A DNA stretch of 53,374 nt from an uncultured Eubacteriales bacterium (GTDB taxonomy: Bacteria > Bacillota > Clostridia > Oscillospirales > Acutalibacteraceae): positions 1-53,374 of the forward strand of contig CASFQZ010000060.1 of NCBI GenBank assembly GCA_949296825.1. Reading direction: 5' to 3'. The position numbers were made by a program, and so were the translations under genes. The notes beneath the pieces were generated by a model. That model was not told the DNA's origin, searched no databases, and was given only the letters and a program-made list of their open reading frames with translations. Shown one piece after another: positions 1-6,717 of this stretch (the stretch's first letter is position 1; each line of letters starts with the position of its first letter).

Positions 1-656
1 CACCGACTTAATGTGCCGCTTTTCCCCGCCCACGCGGGGGTGATCCTATCATCATCCATTCGGATTTACATCTTGCATACTTTTCCCCGCCCACGCGGGG
101 GTGATCCCACCTATTGAAGCCACCGTGACAGGAACAACAACTTTTCCCCGCCCACGCGGGGGTGATCCTCCGCGCGGCGTATCTGCGGGCGGACTGGATA
201 GCTTTTCCCCGCCCACGCGGGGGTGATCCTATTATATCTTCGGCAATCACGCCTTTAATTAACTTTTCCCCGCCCACGCGGGGGTGATCCTGCTTGGGGA
301 GCGGACTATTTCTTGTCTATCCACTTTTCCCCGCCCACGCGGGGGTGATCCCACGGGGATCACTTCTGTAAAGCTACCGTATCTCTTTTCCCCGCCCACG
401 CGGGGGTGATCCTAGAATCGGATTTCCATTTCGTCGCCTTTGTCGCTTTTCCCCGCCCACGCGGGGGTGATCCTTGTCCATTCTGTGCATTTCTCCTTTC
501 CAAGGTCCTTTTCCCCGCCCACGCGGGGGTGATCCCTTGACACCGAAATAAGAACCCAGGAAGATGTGCTTTTCCCCGCCCACGCGGGGGTGATCCTAAT
601 TCAATATTTTCTGCAATTGCTTTTTGTCTCTTTTCCCCGCCCACGCGGGGTGATTT
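1..656 (+). CRISPR. CRISPR array, type I-E-like repeats, trailer end
   Basis: Ten near-identical 28-base repeats (CTTTTCCCCGCC at the start, GGGGGTGATCC at the end) begin at 19, 80, 141, 202, 263, 324, 385, 446, 508 and 569. An eleventh, degenerate one begins at 630. The period is 61 bases except for one of 62, matching the 29+32 geometry of type I-E. Each repeat can fold with CCCCGC pairing to GCGGGG, and it aligns position by position with the E. coli I-E repeat in the same orientation, so transcription should run left to right. The degenerate last repeat (one G lost, TGATTTT instead of TGATCC) marks the trailer, so leader and cas genes should be left of base 1. Bases 1-18 are a partial spacer. 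No cas gene is present in the window, so the subtype rests on the repeat alone. Ten complete spacers of 33-34 bases (counting the variable 29th base) are visible; I could not match any of them. Confidence 0.96.
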
Positions 657-689
657 TGAAAATAGCGAATGTGTAGAATTTATCACCAT

Positions 690-716
690 CTTTTCCCGAT
701 CAGGTGGCGAATGCGT
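690..716 (+). repeat. Fossil CRISPR repeat in the trailer
   Basis: The sequence CTTTTCCC at 690-697 equals the first eight bases of the repeat. It falls 60 bases after the degenerate repeat at 630, which has itself lost one base, so it is exactly in phase. The rest of the unit has diverged. The stretch 657-689 would be the remains of a spacer. Confidence 0.5.
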
Positions 717-768
717 CTTTGATTTGTAATTTGCGATTTTTGATGCAAAAAGGAGGAAATGAGAAAAC

Positions 769-1380
769 ATGAGCGAGCGGATTGAAAATCCAATTGGATA
801 CTTATTTGAAGCCAATTATAATCCACAGATTCAGGAAGTTTTGGATGTCGGACGGGAAGCCTGTTGGCGATATAATCAGCTTTCGCCGGTCGATCGGGAG
901 GGGCAACGAAAGATTTTGTCTTCTTTGCTGGGAACTATGGGGGAAGATGTAACCATTACGCCTCCGTTTTATTGCGATTATGGGTATAATATTTCTATTG
1001 GCGATCATTTTTATTCCAATCACAATCTGATTATTACGGATGGCGCGCCGGTTACTTTGGGGGATCATGTATTTATCGCACCGAATTGCTGTATCACTAC
1101 GGCGAATCATGCTATTGACCCGGAGCTGCGGAAAGCCGGATATGAAGTTGCTTTGCCTGTCAAAATCGGGAGCAATGTGTGGATTGGCGCCGGTTCGACG
1201 ATTCTTGCCGGAGTGCAGATCGGTGACAATACAGTGATTGGTGCTGGCAGCGTTGTAACAAGGGATATTCCGTCCGGCGTGGTTGCCGTTGGAGTGCCTT
1301 GCAAAGTGATGCGAAATATTACGCAAGCGGATCAAACCGCTTTTCCGTTATGGAACAAAACAAAAGAAAGGCGCGAATAA
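769..1380 (+). CDS. Maltose/galactoside-type O-acetyltransferase
   Basis: A 203-residue cytosolic enzyme of the left-handed beta-helix acetyltransferase family (MAT/GAT type), which transfers acetyl from acetyl-CoA to a sugar hydroxyl. The N-terminal maltose-acetyltransferase cap covers about residues 1-55. Hexapeptide repeats run from about 70 to 185 (for example IGSNVWIGAGSTILAG and IGDNTVIGAGSVV). The motif TANHAID puts the probable catalytic histidine at H114. AGGAGG lies 12 bases before the ATG. The gene stands alone just beyond the CRISPR trailer and ends at a strong terminator. The true acceptor sugar cannot be read from sequence; family members often act on maltose, glucose or galactosides. 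Its neighbour on the other strand is a related but clearly diverged enzyme. Confidence 0.88.
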   Translation: MSERIENPIGYLFEANYNPQIQEVLDVGREACWRYNQLSPVDREGQRKILSSLLGTMGEDVTITPPFYCDYGYNISIGDHFYSNHNLIITDGAPVTLGDHVFIAPNCCITTANHAIDPELRKAGYEVALPVKIGSNVWIGAGSTILAGVQIGDNTVIGAGSVVTRDIPSGVVAVGVPCKVMRNITQADQTAFPLWNKTKERRE

Positions 1381-1390
1381 TTTGCAATAG

Positions 1391-1433
1391 AAACGCCGAC
1401 GGATTTCTGAACGCAAAATCCGTCGGCGTTTTT
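1391..1433 (+). terminator. Rho-independent terminator of the first acetyltransferase
   Basis: An inverted repeat of about 15 bases (AACGCCGACGGATTT and its complement) with a 9-base loop is followed by a T tract on the + strand. It may also act on the convergent gene, although the T tract on the minus strand is short. Confidence 0.85.
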
Positions 1434-1472
1434 CTATCTTTTTCCGCTTCTACTGATTCTATCCCTTGAAGA

Positions 1473-2117
1473 TCACATTTCTATCAGTTGATTGTCTGCT
1501 AAAATTTCCGGATGATTGGCGAGGCTATCTTTCTTAGTGATTTCACGAATGACGCGGCAAGGTACGCCTGCGGCAAAGCTGTTGGGTGGGATATCCCTTG
1601 TTACAACGCTGCCTGCGCCGATTACACAGCCATCGCCAATGGTAACCCCCGGACATACCGTCACCGACGCGCCGAACCAGCAATCATTTCCAATGAAAAC
1701 CGGTTTGGCGTAGCACATCACTTTGACTTCCCCATTCGCCATGCGAACAGCACGTCGTTCGGAGGGAACCATCGGATGGATAGGTGTGACAATGGTAACA
1801 TTCGGTCCAAAATTGCAATGGTTCCCAATTCGGACTGGCGCGTCATCCTGAATGGTCAGATTGAAATTTGCAAAAAAATGATCTCCTATTTGCGTATGCC
1901 TGCCGTAATGAAAGGCGATCGGTCCCTGAATGCGGACATCTTTTCCCATTTTTCCGATGATTTTATGCAGTAGCGCTTCGCGTTTTTCTGTTTCTTCCTC
2001 ATAGGTTTGATTATAATCCACGTTCAGATTGTGGGTCTTTCGTTTGATTTCGACCAATTCGGGGTCGGAGGGACAAAATAAAATTCCTTTTGTGATTTTT
2101 TCCTCTTCTGACGTCAT
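1473..2117 (-). CDS. Maltose/galactoside-type O-acetyltransferase, second copy
   Basis: A 214-residue left-handed beta-helix acetyltransferase, related to the gene at 769-1380 but clearly diverged. It has the same layout: an N-terminal cap, then hexapeptide repeats, with the probable catalytic histidine at H114 in TPIHP. The stretch AGSVVTRDIPP near the C-terminus is typical of the family. I start at the ATG at 2117, which has GAGGTG seven bases upstream. A longer version from a TTG at 2132 would place its start inside that ribosome site. It is convergent with the first copy across a shared terminator. The substrate is unknown. Confidence 0.87.
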   Translation of the reverse strand: MTSEEEKITKGILFCPSDPELVEIKRKTHNLNVDYNQTYEEETEKREALLHKIIGKMGKDVRIQGPIAFHYGRHTQIGDHFFANFNLTIQDDAPVRIGNHCNFGPNVTIVTPIHPMVPSERRAVRMANGEVKVMCYAKPVFIGNDCWFGASVTVCPGVTIGDGCVIGAGSVVTRDIPPNSFAAGVPCRVIREITKKDSLANHPEILADNQLIEM

Positions 2118-2141
2118 AAAACAACACCTCAATTTTGCATG

Positions 2142-2174
2142 TAAAAACCGCCCGAATCGTTTGTATTCGGGCGG
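2142..2174 (-). terminator. Terminator of the PHP-domain gene
   Basis: A 10-base perfect stem (CCGCCCGAAT with ATTCGGGCGG) and a 7-base loop are followed on the minus strand by TTTTT. It lies directly downstream of the PHP gene stop. Confidence 0.85.
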
Positions 2175-2190
2175 CGCGGCTTATCTCAAC

Positions 2191-3579
2191 TTAACGGAAC
2201 AGCCATTCCTGAAGTTCATTCAGAACATTGTTGCTGTTGATGAAAATCATCATCAGTTCATAAAGCTTGCGGAAAATTGTGCCAAAATCAAAGAAGGAGC
2301 TGCTTTCCTCCTGTGCCTCGGGCGCGCCGTCATAATCCAAGACAAAAGCCTGGGTGTATAGGATGCCGCCATCACCGAAAATCTCCGCACGGACATAACT
2401 GCCGATCTGATCGGAATAATCGTCAAGATCAATGGTATCTCCAACAGCAATAACTTCTCCGTCAGCGATCCAATGGATCGTACGGGCGTTGTCTGCTTGA
2501 ATGGAAATGGTATCTTCCACGTCATCAACAAGGATTCCCTTTACTTCAGGTGTCGGCAGCGAAAAATCGGCGGTCCATTCCGTCCCGAGATCTTCTCCAA
2601 TCTCAGTGCTTAAAATAGCCAGCTCTTTGGTGTTCTTAATGTAATGACTGGCGGCAAAGAAGGCGCCGGTTTCCAGTGAGGTGCGAAGGGCGTCAACGCT
2701 CTGCTCCGGCAGCGGATGGACCGTCCAGCCGGAATCAACAGCGCTTTCCCTATGGGCGTCACTGGAGGCAATTGCCTTGACAGTTCTGCCTGTGGGAATT
2801 ACCTTTTGCAGTAAAATATCCCAGAGTTTACGGTCATTTTTTGTTCTGCCGTCGGTCTTGCTGTTGATGTCGATACCGAGACAGGAGGGATATTGTTCCA
2901 GAAGATTAGCAAATTTATTGATGTAGTATGAATAACTTTCATCATAGGCCTTGTCCGGATCATCTTCGTCGCGGGCGCCGGTATATTCGCCGGGATGGTT
3001 GATCACAGACAGACCGCCAAGTTTATCTACATTGCGGATAGATGTTTCGTAATCGCTGGTCGCGCCTAAAACGCCGTTGCCATAGTCCGCGAACCAGGAA
3101 TTAACATGCGTGTTATTGAAAGAACCGCCGTTTTGCTCATTGCCGAAAGGCACTTGCAGCATGGCTTTGCCGTCCTTCCCCGGCGTTGTGACTTCCTGAT
3201 ATTCCTCTTCCGTCAGTCCTTCCGGCGCCAGAAGGATATTCGTGCCGGTACGAAGACTCATTGCCGCACGAATCGCCGGTACATACTGCACGTCTGTCCA
3301 GCTGTAGCAGACGGTGCTGTGATCGGTTATGGCAAGAAAATCATAGTCCAAATCATAGTGCATCTGAATCATTTCGCGGACAGAATTCTCACCATCAGAA
3401 ACATTGGTGTGACAATGAAGATCCGCTTTGTATTGCTCCCAATTCTGCCAATCGACATCTTCATAGGGATTGGTGATGGTATAATCCTTATCGACTGCCG
3501 CAGCGGCGCCGACAGAGCATGGAACCAAAGTTAACAATACCGCAAGAAAAATCGCAAGCGCTTTTTTATACGATTTCAT
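2191..3579 (-). CDS. Secreted PHP-domain phosphoesterase-like protein
   Basis: A 462-residue protein with a clear N-terminal signal sequence (KK followed by a hydrophobic stretch to about residue 28), so exported or membrane-tethered. The PHP metal-binding core is visible as DLHCHT (H55, H57), ITDHS (D86, H87), a later INHPGE and SSDAHRE. PHP proteins use a metal cluster to hydrolyse phosphoesters. Extracytoplasmic PHP proteins of this kind in Clostridia are mostly uncharacterised, so the substrate is unknown. About 130 C-terminal residues after the core look beta-rich and end in a hydrophobic, possibly amphipathic segment (FRKLYELMMIFI). AAGGAGG precedes the ATG. The gene is monocistronic, with its own terminator. 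Confidence 0.83.
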   Translation of the reverse strand: MKSYKKALAIFLAVLLTLVPCSVGAAAAVDKDYTITNPYEDVDWQNWEQYKADLHCHTNVSDGENSVREMIQMHYDLDYDFLAITDHSTVCYSWTDVQYVPAIRAAMSLRTGTNILLAPEGLTEEEYQEVTTPGKDGKAMLQVPFGNEQNGGSFNNTHVNSWFADYGNGVLGATSDYETSIRNVDKLGGLSVINHPGEYTGARDEDDPDKAYDESYSYYINKFANLLEQYPSCLGIDINSKTDGRTKNDRKLWDILLQKVIPTGRTVKAIASSDAHRESAVDSGWTVHPLPEQSVDALRTSLETGAFFAASHYIKNTKELAILSTEIGEDLGTEWTADFSLPTPEVKGILVDDVEDTISIQADNARTIHWIADGEVIAVGDTIDLDDYSDQIGSYVRAEIFGDGGILYTQAFVLDYDGAPEAQEESSSFFDFGTIFRKLYELMMIFINSNNVLNELQEWLFR

Positions 3580-3664
3580 GAAATCAGCCTCCTTTTACAT
3601 GTGTTTATAGCTTAACATATTTATAAAAAAATAGCAAGGCTTTTTTAAAATTTATACATATTGC

Positions 3665-3845
3665 ACGTGTGCAAACAAAAAAAGCCCCGCCAAACCGACG
3701 ACCAGCGAATGATAACCTGCTCTTATGCAGGTAACGGTAATTTCCCATCGCTTTCACGCTCCCTTCGTCCAACCTGCCGCAAGGGTAAGCCGGGAGGTCT
3801 GCAATCCTACGACGGAGAGAATCACCAAAATGATGTGTGTTGGGT
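3665..3845 (-). ncRNA. Candidate structured RNA or leader (unassigned)
   Basis: The 316-base gap between the DUF1292 gene and the PHP gene has no convincing reading frame. Read on the minus strand it offers three helices: GACCU-C-CCG pairing with CGG-C-AGGUU (eight pairs around one C-C mismatch, 3768-3800), AGCGA with an AUUCGCU partner, and ACCUGC pairing with GCAGGU (about 3715-3732). It ends in GGCGGGGC followed by seven T at about 3668-3682, some 90 bases before the PHP start. This could be a free small RNA or a regulatory leader. I tested it by eye against SRP RNA, tmRNA, 6S RNA, T-box, TPP, FMN, SAM, lysine, cobalamin, c-di-GMP and c-di-AMP signatures and could not assign it. No convincing complement for the G-rich run before the T tract was found. 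Confidence 0.3.
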
Positions 3846-3895
3846 TATATTGACTGATCTATCGTATCCAGCAGGGAATCTTTATATGCGTTTAT

Positions 3896-4216
3896 TTATT
3901 CGTCTTCGGCAGCGTTCGCGCCATCTTCGTCAAACAGCTCACTAAGTCGCTCGTCAAAGATTTCAGCGATTTGCTCGTATTCCTCTTCGCTTTCAATCTG
4001 CGAGAGGTAGGAGTCGCCGTTTTCTTCGGTTACTTTCAGTATAATGACTTCCCCATCATCTTCCAATTGCTCCTTGGGGTCCTCATAATACTCAATAACG
4101 GCTACATATCTTCCGTCATCGGTTTCCACACGATCCAAAATCTCAAATATATATTCTTTGCCATCGTCATCCGATACATGGATCAGATCTGGCGTGTAAT
4201 CAAATTCGTCTGCCAT
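3896..4216 (-). CDS. DUF1292 family protein (YrzB-like)
   Basis: A 106-residue very acidic protein of the DUF1292 family, small cytosolic proteins common in Firmicutes with no established biochemical role. The family region covers about residues 8-70 (ending in the stretch EDDGEVIILKVTEENG); the rest is an Asp/Glu-rich tail. The ATG at 4216 has AAGGAG about eight bases upstream. In many Firmicutes the gene sits with the Holliday-junction gene ruvX; here it does not, so context gives no clue. A candidate structured RNA follows it. Confidence 0.8.
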   Translation of the reverse strand: MADEFDYTPDLIHVSDDDGKEYIFEILDRVETDDGRYVAVIEYYEDPKEQLEDDGEVIILKVTEENGDSYLSQIESEEEYEQIAEIFDERLSELFDEDGANAAEDE

Positions 4217-4296
4217 GGGAGGTCTCCTTATCTGTATTCTTACAAGGTTATTTTAACGATTTCCTTTTCTCTTGTCAACAGAAAAATCATGGGGTG

Positions 4297-5145
4297 TTAC
4301 AGCTCAGCAGTCCAGCGCATGGTATAAGTTTTTCCCGGTGCTAGAGAGATAATGCCTTCTTTGTGCTCGAAAATGCCGTTTGAAGTCGTTGAATCATTGA
4401 CGCCGCACCAGGGTTCCAAACAGACATAGGGAGCGCCTGGTTTCGCCCATATTCCAAGATAGGGCGATTCAAAAGTAAAATGGATATCGCGGGCGCCGCC
4501 GTCTGCATGAAGAATGACGCTTTTTGACCGATAACCGGTAAAAATAAGCGCATCCTGGTCAAAGGTATGCTCGGTGATAATAATGTTCTTTTCGTTGTTC
4601 AGAATTGGCTTGGTTTCTGAAAGGCGGAGGGATTCGGTCAGGTCGAGCATTTGCGTTTGCAAAGTTTCATTCTTTTCAAAGGAGATGATATCGCCGATTT
4701 GACAGTTAAAAGCCGGGTGAGCGCCAATAGAAAAATACATTTCGCATTCATTGGTATTTTCCACCTGATGCTCGACCGTCAATTTTTTTTCTTCGATGAA
4801 AAAGCTCAGCGATAGTCGATACCGGAACGGATATTTCTGCAAGGTCTCTTCATCTTCTGTTTGGGTGAAGGTGAAAGAAGTATCGGTATGTTGTGTCAGA
4901 GTAAAGGGTCGCTTTCTGGCAAGACCGTGTTTGGGCATGGAATATTCTTTGCCGCCCACGGTATATAGATCGTTTTTTAGTCTGCCGATAATCGGGAAGA
5001 GCACCGGGGATTGTCCGCTCCAAATGTCGGGGTCACCTTGCCAAAGATATTCTGTATGGTTGCTTTTGTTATACAAGCTATTTAATTCTGCACCAAATTC
5101 CTTCACGCGGACGCGAAGATACTTGTTTTCTATGGTGTGTATCAT
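4297..5145 (-). CDS. Aldose 1-epimerase family protein (LacX-like)
   Basis: A 282-residue beta-sandwich protein of the galactose mutarotase-like superfamily, LacX subgroup, expected to interconvert alpha and beta anomers of a free or phosphorylated sugar in the cytosol. Visible family features are VLFPIIGRLKND near residue 50, the histidine-containing segments KHGLAR (about residue 73) and GAHPAF (about 143), and CLEPWCG near the C-terminus. The start is supported by AAAAGGAGG ten bases before the ATG. The gene is separated from both neighbours by intergenic DNA. The natural sugar is unknown. Confidence 0.85.
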   Translation of the reverse strand: MIHTIENKYLRVRVKEFGAELNSLYNKSNHTEYLWQGDPDIWSGQSPVLFPIIGRLKNDLYTVGGKEYSMPKHGLARKRPFTLTQHTDTSFTFTQTEDEETLQKYPFRYRLSLSFFIEEKKLTVEHQVENTNECEMYFSIGAHPAFNCQIGDIISFEKNETLQTQMLDLTESLRLSETKPILNNEKNIIITEHTFDQDALIFTGYRSKSVILHADGGARDIHFTFESPYLGIWAKPGAPYVCLEPWCGVNDSTTSNGIFEHKEGIISLAPGKTYTMRWTAEL

Positions 5146-5220
5146 AGTATTGCCTCCTTTTTATGAAATATTACCATATTTTCGCTGGATTTGCAAGAAA
5201 AAAACAGAGAGCGGCTGTAA

Positions 5221-5250
5221 TTGACTTGCAATCAGATCGCTTTTGATATA
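5221..5250 (+). promoter_or_regulatory. Probable promoter of the metF-metH operon
   Basis: TTGACT at 5221-5226 and GATATA at 5245-5250 are separated by 18 bases. TATAAA at 5247 is an alternative -10. It points at metF, leaving a leader of about 40 bases. Confidence 0.5.
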
Positions 5251-5296
5251 AACTATAAGTAATATTATGTCAGATCAATTGAAGGATGGGCTGAAT

Positions 5297-6157
5297 ATGA
5301 AAATCAAAGAGATCCTCCATAACGGAAAATTGAATTTATCTCTGGAGGTCTTTCCGCCGAAAGAATGGTTGAAAATCGACGATACGCTTCGTGTGGTGGA
5401 TCAGATGGCGCTTTTACAGCCGTCGTTTATCAGCGTTACCTACGGTGCGGCGGGTGGCACAAAAGCATATACGAAAAAAATCGCCGGACATATTCAAAAC
5501 AAATGCAAGGTGACTGCTCTGGCGCACCTGACTTGCGTCGGCGCCAGCCGTGCGCAGGCGGAAGAGTTGTTGAATGCACTGCATCAGGATTCTGTGACCA
5601 ATATTTTAGCGCTGCGTGGTGATGTACCGACGGACAATCCATATCCAAAGGATTTTCTCCACGCGTCGGATCTGGTGCGCTTTATTAAGCAGCGCGGCGA
5701 TTTTTGCGTTGGCGGTGCCTGCTACCCGGAAGGACATCCTGAAGCACCGAGCCTGGAGCGGGATATGGATATGCTGAAAGTTAAGGAAGAGAGTGGTGTG
5801 GACTTTTTTACGACGCAGATGTTTTTTGATAATAATGTTTTTTATTGTTTCCTGAACAAGCTCTATCAAAAGCAGATCAATACGCCGGTCATTGCAGGAA
5901 TTATGCCAATCACAGCAGCATCGCAAATTAAACGGGTTATGAATCTGAGCGGCACGGCGGTTCCGCCCCGCTTCCGTGCGATTGTGGAAAAATTTGGCGA
6001 TGACCCTGCTGCCATGCAACAAGCAGGTATTGCCTATGCGACCGAACAGATCATTGATCTTTATGCTAATGGCGTACAGAATGTCCACGTATACACGATG
6101 AATAAGCCGCAGGTCTCCTCTGCTCTGAAAGCCAATTTGTCGGAGATTTTAAAATGA
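5297..6157 (+). CDS. metF: Methylenetetrahydrofolate reductase
   Basis: A 286-residue FAD-dependent TIM-barrel enzyme that reduces 5,10-methylene-THF to 5-methyl-THF, the methyl donor for methionine synthase. Family features: LEVFPPK near the N-terminus, SVTYGAAGGT, LRGD (residues about 114-117), and the segment DFFTTQMFFDNN. I choose the ATG at 5297, which has GAAGGA upstream. An in-frame ATG at 5267 has no ribosome site. The stop codon overlaps the next start (ATGA), so the two genes are translationally coupled. First gene of a methionine-cycle operon. Confidence 0.93.
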   Translation: MKIKEILHNGKLNLSLEVFPPKEWLKIDDTLRVVDQMALLQPSFISVTYGAAGGTKAYTKKIAGHIQNKCKVTALAHLTCVGASRAQAEELLNALHQDSVTNILALRGDVPTDNPYPKDFLHASDLVRFIKQRGDFCVGGACYPEGHPEAPSLERDMDMLKVKEESGVDFFTTQMFFDNNVFYCFLNKLYQKQINTPVIAGIMPITAASQIKRVMNLSGTAVPPRFRAIVEKFGDDPAAMQQAGIAYATEQIIDLYANGVQNVHVYTMNKPQVSSALKANLSEILK

Positions 6158-6714
6158 CGCAACGGCAAATTTTGCGATATCTGCGCATCGCCGGAGAGCC
6201 GGATCCACGAACAACTGAAATGATTGCGCGGGGCATACAGCTGGCAAAAGAGACAGCACAGCCGAAACGAATGTTTAAAGTCTTCCCTTGTGTTGCAAGA
6301 GAAACCGGCGTACAAATCGGCGAGATGTTTTTTGAAGGAGAAAAAATTATAAGCAAGCTTTCCTGCTGTGAGTTTTGTGCGATTCTTGCTGTGACGCTTG
6401 GCGAGCCCTGCGACCGGCTGCTGCGTTCTTATAGTGTCAGCGAACCGGCATTTGCAGTGGTTTTACAGGCTGTATTTGCGGATTATTGCGAAGATTTTTG
6501 TGATTTAACCGAAAAGGAAATTCAGAATTCAATGCCGGGTTATGCTTTGCAAAAGCGTTTCAGTCCCGGATACCCTGGCTTTCCGTTGACGGATCAAAAA
6601 AAGATATTTTCCATGTTGGATATTACAAAGCGAATCGGCATTTTTCTGACCGATTCATGCTTAATGATTCCTACAAAATCGGTGACTGCTTTTGTGGGAG
6701 TAAAGAAGGGTTGA
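6154..6714 (+). CDS. Stand-alone methionine synthase reactivation domain
   Basis: A 186-residue protein matching the C-terminal S-adenosylmethionine-binding activation domain of cobalamin-dependent MetH. The signature is RFSPGYPGFPL from about residue 135, followed by DITKRIGIFLTDSCLM and PTKSVTAFVG. In single-chain MetH this domain drives reductive methylation of inactive cob(II)alamin. Here it is a separate gene, coupled by a 4-base overlap to metF and three bases upstream of the catalytic metH. It probably associates with that protein in trans. Such splitting is known in Firmicutes. Confidence 0.88.
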   Translation: MTQRQILRYLRIAGEPDPRTTEMIARGIQLAKETAQPKRMFKVFPCVARETGVQIGEMFFEGEKIISKLSCCEFCAILAVTLGEPCDRLLRSYSVSEPAFAVVLQAVFADYCEDFCDLTEKEIQNSMPGYALQKRFSPGYPGFPLTDQKKIFSMLDITKRIGIFLTDSCLMIPTKSVTAFVGVKKG

Positions 6715-6717
6715 CCA

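Noticed and set aside
8..815. Open frames on the minus strand across the CRISPR region (repeated SPPRGRGK-like peptides)
   Set aside because: They are translations of the repeat in different frames; no ribosome site and no protein-like composition.
3786..3804. AAGCCGGGAGGTCTGC on the + strand, similar to the B12 box of cobalamin riboswitches
   Set aside because: The other conserved parts of that riboswitch are missing and no + strand gene follows nearby.
3661..3945. A 94-residue + strand frame in the gap before the DUF1292 gene
   Set aside because: No ribosome site, an odd composition, and it runs into the antisense DUF1292 gene.
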